DNA from: Apodospora peruviana
Taxonomy: Eukaryota > Ascomycota > Sordariomycetes > Sordariales > Lasiosphaeriaceae
Assembly: GCA_033439685.1 (NCBI GenBank)
Contig: JAUEDM010000007.1
Span: 2,156,001 to 2,220,000 of the forward strand
Direction of reading: 5' to 3'
DNA: 64,000 bases
The position numbers and the translations under genes are program-made. The notes below the pieces were generated by a model. That model had not been told where the DNA came from. It made no database searches and saw nothing but the letters and a program-made list of their open reading frames with translations. This document shows, piece after piece, positions 45,522 through 57,856 of this stretch. The stretch's first letter is position 1, and each line of letters begins with the position of its first letter.

Positions 45522-48500
45522 TTTGAGGTTGTGTGTATGTTGTGTGTGCGGTATTGATGTGGGTTGTCGTTGTTGATTGAGTTCAGGGACGTCCGTCGTC
45601 GTATGGCTGTGACGGCTGCTCGCCTCGCCGCAGTGAACAGGGCTCGACTTGGGCGGTGATATAAGGGAGTTTGCAAGTGTGGTAATTGAGTCAATATTCG
45701 TGTTTATAGTTGCACCATGGGTTGTGATTTGCGCTATGGAAATGTGTGGATGTTTTCTGGTTTGGGGATCGAGGCGCCGGACATTGATTGCGCTTTGGTG
45801 AATGGTGAGGCTATCCAAACCCAGCTCGCCAGGCTGAAAGGGTGACGTCCACTCAGCAAGCTGTGTGGCTGCCAGGTGCCACTTCTCGGACCGACAGCTG
45901 GCAGCAAGGTACAGAGATCTCGAGTGCCGAAGCTCGTAAGCTCCCCAGTGAGCCCCCACGTACGACAGACGGGGTCACTCCTGGCGGCAAGTGGGTGCTT
46001 CCATCGCGCTTCTCTTCAGATGATTTTCCTTATTCCCCTGGGATCTGTTTCGAACTTTCGACTTCCATTTCCAGAACGTGCCTCTTTCACAGCTGCATTT
46101 TCATAATAACCAGATCGCAATTCTCGGCAACTCAGCTTGACGCCTCATTGTGATCAAAGTCATGTAATCTATGGACAGGTACAGGAGTTAAAGAGCACCG
46201 CCGATTCTCCCACCAGTGCACTCCATCAGGAATGGAGTGCGAGGGAGTGGTTTCCGCCCGTTCCTCGCCCTGTAATTCACACCAAGACAGATCAAACGAC
46301 GAAAAAATAGCCCCGAGTTGTCTGCGAAGCGGTCTAACATGCGGAGATATGAAGTGGCGCAGAAAGAGACCAAACCTCTTTGACAGATTACAGGAGCATT
46401 AAACGGCGGGTTGGTGTTGTTGGTGCCCAATCTTCTGAGAACCAAAATTCCAGAATAAGCTGCCTACCATGAAAGCAACCAAGGTACCATCCTATAGCCC
46501 CAAGGAACATACATTCGGACAAGGGACAACGCAGCAGATCGACCGGGCATTTCATCCCTTTGATGATCTTGGAAAGAAATGAAGCCTCTAACCGGACACT
46601 CCCGTCTTTGCCGCCCTGGAAATAGCAGCTCCAACGGTAGCAGGGAAACGCAGGGGTAACACCATCATCTACATAGAATACCCCGTAGCTGAAAGCATAA
46701 ATGAACATGGAAACCAGTTTGATGTGGCTGAGTTTTGCCGCCACTGCATTCCCAACCTGATAGACCGGCAGACAAACAGCCTACGAAGCACGAATACATT
46801 CGTGGACGTTGCCAAGTTGGCTTAGAGCGAGGCATACTTGGCCTCTAATTCCGCATGCTGGACTCGAAGAAGCCCGACCTGAATACCAGCAAGCAGCATT
46901 CCGCGGTGCCCTTGTGCGAGGGTCAACTGACCGCGTGTGCGCGTGCTGTCGATAGCTTCTGTGTGCTATGTAGCTTTGGTAGCTCAGTAAAAGCTATAAG
47001 AGACCAAGTTGTCGCTGCTTCGGTCGGTATCCTGAGAACACGGGAGCTCGCCGTGATCTCCAAGATTACGATTTCGCTTCGCCTCACAGTCGTTCGCATC
47101 TGGCGCTCGCCATCAACGTGCTTTAACCCCTACCTTGACCACATCGCACGCGCCAGGGGACATGGAAAACGTGAAGGATCTCCATCCAAACCTGAGGCCC
47201 GGCCGAAACCCTGCGACCAACGAGCTTTCCCTCGTGCCTGGCTTTGCTTTGTCTGAACCCGACCTGCTGTGGGTTTAATAACGGCGAGTAACACTGCATA
47301 GGGGGGCTGTCGCTGTTGTGCTCGTTCCTCCAATCTTCACCGATGATGCAGACGAAAACCTACGTACAATAGGTCGGAGATTCTGTCGTCGAGAATGCCT
47401 CAAGGTTCCCCGGCAATCCCCGCAAACCTCGCTGCATACGCCATCCCATCTGCCAGGAAACAAAAACCGCTAGTACTGTCGCCCAGAGTCCCTGACATGC
47501 GCCTGATGCGCCCGACAAGATGACGTCCTGGAACAGCCCGCCAGTATATCTCCAGCAGCCCTCAAGCGCCGCTGTTAGTCAGTTCGGAAGGGACGTTGCA
47601 GGCCACCCGTCAGCAAGCTCAAATGGCGCAGACAACGCCTCCCCTTTGTCAGGTACGTGAGAACTTCCTTTTGGAGCGATGATTTTGTGGCTCTGTGCGT
47701 GTCTTGCATGTCGAATGTCCTGAGGCGTCTTGGATGCGGTGGTTTGTTCACGGGTTCGTTGCATCGCTCAAAAAACCAAAGGCAGACAGACCCCGGCCCC
47801 ATCGTCGCGGGGTCTGGCTGTGGATAGCGAGGGGCGCCCTCGACACCTCCGGGATCTCATCAGCTTCCCGCAACCGGACCAACATCAGAACCGACAGAGC
47901 ACAAAGGTCAGCTGCTGGGGCGCGATCTTCAACTGGCATTATTAGCTCCATGATTTCCACGACAACCTAGAATACTGGACCATTTCCCTAGAATTTACCG
48001 CAACACCTAAATATCCCTGGATCCGAGCAACCAAAGATCCTGGTTCCATTTCGGGCTGCGCCAACCGGCCTCTGCCCGTTTCTCCATTTCGTCATCCTCG
48101 AAACAAAACCCCGCGACCTGGGCCTGATACAAGCAAATCGAAGTAGGCCAACGAGACTTTATTTGTACAGCCCACTCGACCTCGATGACAGTTGCCGATC
48201 CCTCCGAGAAAACAGCGAGTCGTATTCTCTGAAAGCTCCCTCCTGGCCGGCGCAATACATCCACTAAACACTATCAATCGCTTTCTCGCGAAAATTCTAA
48301 GGACAAAGCAACCACGGCAATCCCCTCTTGGCGCCTCTCTTGGACATCGCTTTCCCCTCCACCTCTCCCATCGCCACGGCCAGGACTAGGACGAGGGACC
48401 CGGATTAACCAAGAACAAGGACCAGGACTTGTCAAGAACCGCAGAGAGTGGAGAGGACACGTTTTTAGCTACATTGCAGTGTAGGCCGTCAGATTGGGCA

Positions 48501-48587
48501 CTTGACGCATTTCAAGCTGACCGTTCATCCTGGGACTCTATTTATGCAGGATCGGGTCAGCCACCAAGCACCAAATCAGCAGTCGAC
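45522..48587. promoter_or_regulatory. Large divergent intergenic region, rpn12 / chitin-synthase regulator
   Basis: About 3 kb with no supported gene, so it must hold the promoters and leaders of two divergent genes. I looked at the minus frames at 46388-46744 and 44925-45959 and the plus frames at 46855-47256 and 47695-47970; none shows a domain, clear intron logic or good start context. No tRNA-like A/B box pair was found. Confidence 0.45.
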
Positions 48588-51500
48588 ATGCCGCGACTCG
48601 GCGCAACCTTCGTGCCTGGGGGTTACGATGACTACTACATGCCCGAAGTCATTGCCCCGGCGCCTCAGAGGTGAGTTATCAATTTTATTGCTTTGCAAGT
48701 TTCACCGGGACATTCATCTGTCGATACGACTTGCGCTGGAGCGACAGCGACTTCGTGGGAACGAGGCTTAGCTCGGCGAGCTGACGCCTCAGCTGAGAGC
48801 GAGCGCGAGGGGCTAATCGATTCATACATAGGGTAATGCCCGAGGTGCCCCAGAACATGCAAGAGGACCTACAACGTATGGAACTCGAAGCGCGATCGGT
48901 CGAACCCAGAAGGACGGATACCAATCCGGCATCCTGGTCTCCGACCGGCGCGCAGTTTACACAGAATACCCGTACCGAAGAAACCGACAGGTCGTAAGTT
49001 CCAGCGAGGAAATGCGGAGGCCGCTCAGATTGAGGATGAACTTGCTGACGACGCAAACCAACAAATAGTTTCAAGCCCTTTCAGAGCAGTGGCGCCGGCC
49101 AGACGACTATGGATTCACCTTCGTTCTCCCCTTTCCCCAAGGTTAAGGGAGAAAACATCCCACCGAGCGACGAGGAAAAAGAGGAGATCCTGCTACAGGC
49201 CCGCGACCTAGTCCTGCATTCCAATAATGTTTCGATGCAGGTGACCTGGGCCAGAGACGCCCTGATATGGGTTGAGGTGGCTGCAGAGGCGCGCGCGATA
49301 GAGTGGAAACGGGATGGGAAAGTGCGGGATCGGCCCTCGACGCCCAAAATACAACACGACCTACGAGTGGACGCCGTCAACATTATCGACTACCTAGCGG
49401 GCCAAGACCACCCTGAGGCATGCTTTATGAAAGGAAAGTGGCTCGAGTTTGGAAAGTTTGGATATCGGGAGAACAAGAGGGAGGCGTACTCCTGGTACAA
49501 GAAGTCGGCCGAGCATGGCTGTGGGCGTGCTGAATACCGGATGGGCATGCTTTACGAGAACTCGAACGACATTGTCAACGCCATCAAACATTACACTCTT
49601 GGTGTTAAGCTGAAGGACTCTGCTTCCAACTATCGCCTAGGCATGATGCATCTCATGGGACAACACGGCCACCAGAAGGATGTTTTGCAGGGACTCGCCA
49701 TGATCCACGACGCAGCGGACACTGCTGATGAGGACGCGCCCCAAGGCTCATACGTTTATGGAATGCTCATTGCTCGTGAGCTGCCCGATATCGAAATTCC
49801 GGATGGGTACTTGCCGCTCGACATCTCGGCCGCCCGGCAGTACATCGAGAAGTCGGCCTATCTGGGCTTTGCTAAAGCACAGCTGAAGATGGGCCAGGCA
49901 TACGAACTCAGCCAGCTTGGCTGCGACTTCAACCCGGCATATTCCCTTCATTACTACGGCCTTGCTGCTCGTCAAGGGCAGCCCGAGGCAGCATTAGGCG
50001 TTAGTCGCTGGTTTCTTTTTGGATTTGAAAACCAATTTGCGAAGAACGAGCAACTCGCTTTTAAGTATGCGCAAGACGCCGCCAACGCTGGCCTCGCCAC
50101 GGGAGAGTTTGCCATGGGATATTATTATGAAATAGGCATTCATGTCCAAAAAGACATCCGAGCAGCGCGGAAATGGTATGATTTGGCCGCCGAGCACGGG
50201 AACCAAGATGCAAAGGGGAGAATCGAGTCTTTACGGCAGTCTAAGACACTGACGAAGCAAGATCACGAAACGACAACCCTGACTCGCATCAAGTCGCAGC
50301 ACGGGTCACAGCGAGGCGCAAGGCCTGAGCGCTTCACGAGACCAAACGACGTCCTACCAACTCTGAGCGAGTCGAGTCCAGCCACCCCGGTCGGTGCAAG
50401 ACCTCCTGTCCCCGGAAAATCACAGCCATCGCCACCACGGCACCAGCCAACAATCTCCCAGGACAGTATTGAGTTCCCTGATCCTTCGCGCCACAATACT
50501 ATGAACTCCAGGCCGCCCGCCTTCACCGTTAATCTAAATCCAAATATCGCTCCACGGCCCAAATCCACGGCACCCTACCCGGAGGAAGACAGGCCGCCAC
50601 CGCTCACCATCAGACCGAAGTCTACGGCGCCGTATCCTGATGACGACATGACTCACCAAAGACCTCCGTTGTCGCCACATTATAATTCCGGCATCCGACC
50701 CTCCTCGAGCGCCGGGCCGCAAGCCGATCGGCCTCTGAGTGCCTTCGGTATTCGTCCATTAGCAGGAAATGCTGGTCCCCGAACAGCCAGTCCGCAAGGT
50801 CGGCTGCAGCCGCAGGCGCCTTCGAATTATAGACAACCCAGCCCTGGGGCTCCCAGGCAGGACTTGAGGCCGGAAAGCGCGCACTGGCAGCCGCAAATAC
50901 CGAACTCGGCACCCCAGAGGCTAGGGGCAGCTAGTGCTGGGCCTGGTTATACCGTGCCGGCGGGCACAGCTCCAGTTGGGGACCCCACCCGGACACGGCT
51001 ACACAAGACAAACCCCAACCTCGATAAACCTCAACCTGTTCCTCAGCAAGGTCAGCCGGCCGGTCAATACCAGCCGGTCTCACAGCCGAACCTTGGTGGC
51101 GGCAGTGGTGCTCAGCCTGGTCGAGACTATGGCCCGCGGGTTAGCAGTCGTCCTGTTAGTGATACTTACGACCGCTACGGCACCGGTCCTCTGCCTGCTC
51201 AGCCAGCAGGTGGCAGGCTGCCATCCCTTGCCACGAATGGTGGTGGTCGTCCAGAGAGGCTAGACAGTTTACCGAATCCTGGCCACGCGAGATTGCCGTC
51301 CCTGGGAGGCGCACCTTTGAAGACGCGGCCAGCTCAGGTTGACCTCAGCATGTCTGGTGGTCGGTCGAGTGCGCCTCCGGCACAGAGCGGCCCGGGCGGC
51401 CGACCAAGCCCGGGAGGTCCAGGAGGCGGCTCCGCGCCCAGTTTCGGTACCAATAGTCCTGCTCCTAGCGTTGCTAGCACGACGAAACTGCCTGGACATG

Positions 51501-51714
51501 GCGGCCCCGCCCGTCCTGGGGCGAAACCGACGTCGTCTGCGTCGACGTCTGATCACCCTGATGGAAAGACGATTGGGAATGGGCCGGCGACGTTTGAGGA
51601 GATGGGGATTCCTCAGGGTAAAAATGATAGTGATTGCGTGAGTATTTTTTTTGTCCCTTGGGATTTGGTCGAAACTTTTGGTTGCTAACTGTTCTTTCTT
51701 AGGTTGTCATGTAA
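48588..51714 (+). CDS. skt5: Chitin synthase regulator, Chs4/Skt5 type (Sel1 repeats, CaaX)
   Basis: Predicted 941 residues. Exons: 48588-48670, 48832-48993, 49069-51637 and 51703-51714. A core of Sel1-like TPR repeats (about residues 170-470) includes HPEACFMKGKWLEFGKFG, KSAEHGCGRAEYRMGMLYE, KSAYLGFAKAQLKMGQAYE and GLATGEFAMGYYYE. The C-terminal half is Pro/Ser/Gly-rich and disordered. The last exon codes only VVM and stop; splicing places it after Cys to give a C-terminal CVVM, a CaaX prenylation box. Yeast Chs4/Skt5 is likewise prenylated and recruits and activates chitin synthase III at the membrane. The N-terminal two exons are deduced from continuous frame (VMPEVPQNMQEDLQRMELEA); the 161-nt first intron is long for this gene set, and the ATG at 49109 is an alternative start. 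Confidence 0.88.
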
Positions 51715-53064
51715 GGGACACGATTTAGCTGTAGGTGACATTTCAGCGAAGAGGTACGTAGTGTGGGTCCGTGATATCCAGCGTGGCGGTCTGGCTCGGC
51801 AGCAACCAACCCAAACAAAGCTGCCGATCATAGTTTCAAAGGATACTTGTTTCGGTGTTCGGGTTGCCATGGTGGTGGTGGTTGGTGTGAATATGTAGAT
51901 AATTTATGTGGCAGGGGTCTAACATGACTGGCTTTTGAGCAAAGGAAATGACTCCTTATTAGATGCCTTATCTTTCTCATGATATACTTGGGACTATACT
52001 AGGAGGTCGAGTGGTGCATGCAGGCGTCATTTGGGGCTACAGGTTCGTGATGTGTGACTGGGGAAGGAGAAAGTAGGTAGGGAGGGAAATGGGCATATGT
52101 GTTTATGACTTTATGAGCAGATTATATAGGTACCTAGGTAGGTGTACTGTACGGGTATAGATACATGTATCTCGCTGGTAGATGTCTACTTAAGACTTAA
52201 TATATGTATCATGGAAACTTCCGAAGTGGTAATTTGGTCCTGGATCATTGTAAGTTCTATCCCATGTGCTGCTTCCCTACTTCCTTGGAGAATGTGACTT
52301 TAGCTATGACTTGTAAGATGATATGTTAGATGATGATTAACACATATAACCAGTCTCTTCTGTCCATCCGGGTAAGCTTCTCAGGGGGTTGAGAGTTTGA
52401 ATTAAGTAGAAAATTTAAGAGAGAGAAGCCCGAGCTAGTACAAGTCTGAGATTCTGGATCAACTCTACAGTCTTATATACAATACTTGGTAATCAAAACA
52501 GACCATAATATCGACGTCCCGTTCAAGTCTCGTCGGCTTTATATCAAGATGGATACGGTCGAAGGCCATCTTATCTTGCCATATTGACCTCAACAAATGC
52601 CGGAGCCGCGGCGTTGGTGCGGGGGTGTTTGCGAACCTCCATGCGGGGTCCAGTGTCGAGTCCGAGTATTATCTCCCGTCTTTTGCTGCGAGGTTCGACG
52701 GAGAAGGTATGCCGAGCATGTTGTACTACCTACTCTGAGTACTTAAACCCATGAGTATACACTATAGTGGACTGCTGCAAGTCATGCGCCGTAGAATCCT
52801 ATCTAGTCCTTCTCTGGGTCGGTTTCCAACTCAGCCCCTATCCCTTTTGCCCTCCTTTGTTTTCTTTCTTCCCAATCCAGGCAGTCTCACTACCTTATCA
52901 GTCCGGCATTCTCAAAATTAGCGGAAATAGTGTAGTTCGCGCACTATCGCCTGCACTGGCGGGTATAAATACCGGTTGAACTTGACTTAACAAAAAATAC
53001 CAGACAGCAACTCTTCGACGTAAAGCCGCAGCATATCACCTCCACAACTTACTAGGTAGTCACA
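51715..53064. other. Intergenic region between regulator gene and dehydrogenase
   Basis: 1.35 kb with no supported gene. AT-rich in 52080-52350. It contains the palindromic ATAGGTACCTAGGTAGGT element at 52126-52143. A TATAAATA sequence at 52966-52973, about 95 bp before the dehydrogenase start, is a good TATA-box candidate. Confidence 0.5.
52966..52973 (+). promoter_or_regulatory. TATA box candidate of the dehydrogenase gene
   Basis: TATAAATA within GGGTATAAATACCGG lies about 95 bp before the start codon at 53065. TATA boxes are commoner in regulated fungal genes than in housekeeping genes, so this gene may be inducible. Confidence 0.5.
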
Positions 53065-54026
53065 ATGTCCTCTCCGGCAACCAGAACTCGCAAGTCCGCC
53101 ATCGTGACGGGCGGTGCCAGCGGCATAGGCCTGGCCATGAGCCGCCATTTTGCCTCGCAGGGTCACCGGGTCGCCATCCTGGACGTCGACACAAACTCCG
53201 GCCCGCAAATCGCTGCCTATGTGGCAGCCGAGTACCCCTATTCGACCGTCTCGTTCAAAAAGTGCGACGTCACGTCATGGGACGAACAAGCGGCCGTGTT
53301 TAAGGAGGTGTACGAGGAACATGGCGGCCGACTTGAAATCGTCATGGCCAATGCAGGGGTATCAGAGCAAGGGGCCACAACGGCGGTACACCTGGATGAG
53401 GACAGCCCCTCACCACCGCGTCTGACTGTTTTGAATATCAATCTCATTGGGACTATTTACAGTGAGTGTCGCCTACCAATAAACCATTGGCGTCTGTGCT
53501 AAGTAAAATTTAGCTGTGAAACTTGCCCTTCACTATATGAGCAAGAACAAGCCTGGTGAGGCCCCAGGCTCAAAGGGTGGCTCGATCATCTGCACGGCGT
53601 CCAATGCTGGGCTGTACCCGTTCCCTGTTGCCCCTTTATACGGAGTCTCCAAAGCCGGTGTCATCAACCTCGTCCAGTCACTGCCGAAGCTCATCTCGAA
53701 ATCAAATATCCGGATCAACGCACTGGCTCCGGCTGTGCTGGGTGTGTAAACTCCGCTCTCTGCTCTTTGTTTTTAAGAACTGACTATCTGTGCCTGAAAC
53801 TCCAGACACAAATATCGCACCGGACAAGTCACTGTTTGCCAACATGGTTGTGACGCCCATGTCGACTCTCATCCGGGGTGTTTCCGAATTTATCGACAAC
53901 CCGAGCGTAACTGGAGCGGTGGCTGAGATCCATGGCGATAATGTCACGATTCGGCCTCCTCACGAGTATGTTGATGAGGATACGGAGAAGAATATGAATG
54001 AGTTTTGGCGCTTGGGGTATGCGTGA
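53065..54026 (+). CDS. Short-chain dehydrogenase/reductase (SDR), NAD-type
   Basis: Predicted 281 residues from exons 53065-53461, 53514-53741 and 53806-54026, with 52- and 64-nt introns. The cofactor site is TGGASGIG (residues 15-22), with ILDVD after the second strand: an Asp there favours NAD over NADP. MANAGVS supplies the structural NAG motif. The catalytic triad is Ser162 (TASNAG), Tyr175 and Lys179 (YGVSK). This is a classical SDR of usual length. It resembles the 15-hydroxyprostaglandin dehydrogenase-like group of fungal SDRs, but the natural substrate cannot be told. Its neighbours are not biosynthetic genes, so a cluster role is not indicated. A TATA-like box upstream suggests regulated expression. 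Confidence 0.9.
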
Positions 54027-54563
54027 TGACTTGAGACACATTGTTAGCGTTAAGTCAGTTGGTAAGGAAACTTGAGACATTGTTTGGATTGTATCTTAGC
54101 AAAACTCTCGTGGGGTATATTTCAAACGCTCTCAGTGATATCAGGGCCAGTGCCAGTTTATAGAGATACATGATGTAGTGGGTTTCAATAGAGGAGATGT
54201 ATTGATACACGCACCATGATGCCTGATAAAGTTCCGTGACGAGTGTCCGAATACCTGCAGCTACACCAAACTGTACCCAATAACAATCTCGTTTTCAAAA
54301 CTTGACAATGAATGCAATGGGAACACTAAGTTTAAATTTCCGGAAGAGACCACCCGAGCTTAACCGACCAACAAAAGCAGGCAGGCTAGCTTGCACAGCA
54401 GCGATGATCTTAGCATCAAATATCTCTTGGACTCTCATCTGTCCAGGGACTCCGGTACTGTATCTTCCATCGTCGGTGGCTGTCGTATGTACCAGCTCCT
54501 CAGGCCGCTCGCACCTTAAGTCAAAAACCGTCAATCAGCAACTCGCGGGGCATGCAGTGATAG
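54027..54563. other. Intergenic region between convergent dehydrogenase and small secreted protein genes
   Basis: Shared 3' flanks. The frame at 54302-54709 is antisense to the cysteine-rich gene and not supported. The region may include a short 3' exon of that gene (see it). Confidence 0.4.
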
Positions 54564-54809
54564 TCAAGACGGACGTAATACCTCCCATTTCCTCAGTTCT
54601 TTTCCATTGCCACTCAGGAGGTGGTCTTCGCACACGTCGCAGCAGGGTTCCCACCCACAAGTCCCGTCGAAACAGCACCCCGGACACATGGCACCGACGG
54701 CGCACGTAACAGGTGCGATCGGGTGCTCGGTATTACTCTCCTTGACTGGGGATGCTCCGGCAATTCCAACAGCAGCGGCAGCGAGGAGGAAGAGCTGTGT
54801 TGGCTTCAT
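54564..54809 (-). CDS. Small secreted cysteine-rich protein
   Basis: Unspliced frame of 81 residues. The N-terminus MKPTQLFLLAAAAVGIAGAS is a clear signal peptide, probably cleaved near residue 19. The mature part has eight cysteines in 26 residues, spaced C-x5-C-x2-CC-x4-C-x4-CC-x2-C, so four disulphides are possible. No named family was recognised. Such proteins in fungi include effectors, antimicrobial peptides and adhesins, and I cannot choose between them. The ATG has A at -3. The 3' end is uncertain: a possible donor GTATTA after KWE and an acceptor GACTTAAG would replace the last residues with VRAA. It is convergent with the dehydrogenase. Confidence 0.68.
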   Translation of the reverse strand: MKPTQLFLLAAAAVGIAGASPVKESNTEHPIAPVTCAVGAMCPGCCFDGTCGWEPCCDVCEDHLLSGNGKELRKWEVLRPS

Positions 54810-57800
54810 GGTCGTTTTGGTCGCCTACAATGTATAATTGCCGAGGGAATAGTCCTGATCACGGAGAGAAAAAAGGTAGGTAATTAGGTCGCGAGTTCAA
54901 CGCTGAAAACCGCTCGAGAAGCAACCACAGAAAAGCATGGAATCAAGAAATATGGGCGACTTTTTGAGTTACTATATACGCGTATCTGGGCATTATATTG
55001 AACTGGTTCAAGACTTCTCGAGAGTAGATAGATAAGGATCAATAAATCGTCACAACACAAGAACCAATTGCCGCTGCCCAATTCCTTTGAGCTACCTTAG
55101 CCATTATCACGACTTTTTAGCTGGCGATAGTCCTCACGCGATACCGAGTCTGGGAATACCTGCCACCCCGATAGTGCCTAGCACTTGCTAGATTTGGCCC
55201 CAGGGTTTCATCGTCTCGATTTCTTACCCTCCCTCATCAAGGGGACTATTGATCTTATCAGAGATGGGATGCATAGTAGTAGTACAGAATCGGATGATCA
55301 GAGCTGGTAGGGGCAGGTAAACTGCAAGAGTCTTGGTGGCTGACACCTATCTTGCTGTACGCATTTCCAGCCATAAATAAACCCTAATTGTGAAATCCAA
55401 AGTGGTCTCCAAATGCGAAGAAGCCAAACATATCTAGGCACGTGCTAGCATTTAAATGTATTTTTGGTACAACGACACGCAGGTATTCAAAGAACTCAAG
55501 GTGCCCAGGTAGGTACCTTAATTACCGGGCTAGTATAAGTAGACTCTGCGAAAGTGGGTTGTCAAAGTATGAACGGACGGGACGGGCCAGTCCGAATTTA
55601 CAGAACCTACGTCCGAGTTCAAAGATGAACGGGGCAACCGTGCCGTTGCGGAACTGTCAAAGGGAAACACCGGGGCGGCGGCGTGGGAGTGGGCCCGAAC
55701 TCGTTGACAGTCACAGGCCCGGGTCGTTTGGGCATCTTTGTCGTACATACCTTACCATACTAGGCTGTTTCACCATTTGCGGGACACAGGTCAAGAGGCG
55801 ATGATGCTTAACTTGCTACGGTTTACAGTACCTTAGTTCTGTAGTGCCATTGCTGCACTGGTAGGGGGTTGCAGTAGGTTGTTCGTTATGCCTTCCGAGG
55901 AGAGCTGCAGTAGCAGGCAGCTGTGTGCGGGACCGCCGCACGTCTGCATCGGAGTGAACCATTCATTGATCTTTACCTACGGGTTATTTGTTTACGAATA
56001 TTGTTGATGAATCACGACCGCGAACAATGGATCGCATCCATTCATTCAGGGGTCCTCCGATTGGCGGTGAGAAGAGGGAAATCTGATGGACACGTGAGGT
56101 ACAAACAAATCCTTCAGCTGGTTCGATCTGCGGGCAACATCGGATACAGGGCCAGAGAACTGTTGGATTGCGGCGTCAAGAAGGAATACGTTGATAGGGC
56201 TCCAAGGGGCTTCGGGCAAAAAACAACCATGGTTCTGTGACGTGATGTGATATGAAAGCCACGACGGGCGGTCCATGGCTGAGCGTCCGGAGCGAACCGA
56301 GGCCGCGTGAGAAGCAAAGAGGATACGTACCTAGAATGGTGGCGTCCAGATGTTCTTCACACCATTCTGCCTGCTGTAAACCCCATCCAGGTGTGTTGTT
56401 CGCATTGACGGGGGAGGCACCCGAGGCACCGCAGTTAACAAACATTCCTAGATTGTCGAGGTTGGAGTGGTCGGAAAGGCCACATCTGGTGAGAAAGCAT
56501 CTGGATCCGCGGCAGGCCCTCACTGCCCTGTCTGACACGCGATCCGAGGTGGGACCGTGGGGTCGGGAGGAGGGGTGCTACGCCGTGCACGCGTGGAAAA
56601 GGGGTGCGACTTCTCAACCAAGGACTGCAAGGCTACCTAGGTACCTGACGGAAACCGGACAGCATTGATCAGTGTTGTTTTGCTACCCCGAATGTTTCCA
56701 GGCTCATTGATGCTATGATTGTAGGTGATTGGCTTCTTTTGTTGATGGACGCGTGGGAGTAGCGAGATAACGATCGAGGAAACCTGGAAGTTTGGAACTA
56801 AATCTCTGGGAGACCGGAATGATGGGATCCACTTGGACTTCCAGAAAAAATACCCGTATCCGGGCCGGAGCCTGGAGGAAGGTGGGAATAGAGATGGCCT
56901 TCAGTTGGCCTCTTGGTGAAAGTCATGTTTGCGCACGAACCCTTTTTCTTGCTCAACCGCTCGTCGTTTCATGACACCGTCTTTCTCTAATCCGTATCGC
57001 ATGGGACAAGCACGGACATTGCTACATTTCCACTTGGTTCGTCAGTGAGGTAATATAAACTTGCAAAAAGAAAAGGAGAAAACGGCCCGGCAACAGACAG
57101 GAACCATCGTGATCCAGTGACGCATCTTGCGGGGCCGAATTGCTTTTCCGAGGCTGCGAGAGCTGCGGGAGCTCCAAGAAATGCAGAAAGAAAGGGGAGT
57201 CGTTGCTTTTTGCGCCGGACCTGCAGACGAACGGACCACCAAGACCAACACTGCACACTTCTCCGCTTTCGCATCCATTTTCAACATCTCTTTGAACAGT
57301 CTAACGGGCTAATCTCCCGCCTATAACGGCCCCAGGTGAGGTATACCTGAGGTATAGTTGGTGGTGGAGGGTATAAGGGAGGCAAACAATTGATATTTTC
57401 GTGAATTCTGTCGGTATTCTTTCTGGTTTCATCGCGCATTTCGTCGCCCCATGCCCCGACCCCTATACCCCTTGGGCTCTTGGCAGACAAGAACCACACG
57501 CTTTGCACTTGACGGGCAGGGACCACCTAATTAAGTCCCCTGTCGCTAACACAAACCACCGAATCAGACGCCCGCTCGCATTGCTGGCGCCGATTGATGG
57601 CTGAACAAGTGAAGAGAGAAAAAGTGACACTGAACTCACCTGGCAGACGCACCCTCTTTACACGTTTCCTACGCGCCGTGTTGCCGCTTCAGTTGCATTT
57701 TTTGTGTACGAGACATGTAATTGTTCCAATTGTGCACCACTTATCCAGAGTCTTTCCCATGTGGACGACAGCGAACCGCCTGTTCAGGTTTGTGGAACTT

Positions 57801-57856
57801 GGCAATTTCTCTTCCATTTCAGTCCACGCTATCCACGCTGCCTGTGCGAGACCACC
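54810..57856. promoter_or_regulatory. Large gene-poor region upstream of the Sec7 gene
   Basis: About 3 kb with no supported gene. It holds the promoter of the cysteine-rich gene, two AGGTACCT-type palindromes (55505-55520 and 56631-56649), and the probable leader of the Sec7 gene. Frames at 56176-56668 and 56987-57287 on both strands look random. No tRNA or transposon sequence recognised. Confidence 0.45.

Noticed and set aside
45522..45959. In-frame upstream extension of Rpn12
   Set aside because: The open frame continues, but the residues are unlike the family, while MAERQL at 45521 matches the usual start and length.
46388..46744. 118-residue minus-strand frame
   Set aside because: No domain, signal peptide or plausible intron; composition looks like chance.
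48429..48587. Upstream extension of the chitin-synthase regulator
   Set aside because: It has no ATG before 48588 in that frame; it begins at a TTG and stretches into leader sequence.
52967..54809. Secondary-metabolite cluster around the dehydrogenase
   Set aside because: No synthase, transporter or pathway regulator is nearby; a lone SDR is common.
57704..57856. Longer start of the Sec7 protein
   Set aside because: The ATG at 57857 has a strong context; the preceding 51 residues are Cys-rich random-looking sequence and probably leader.
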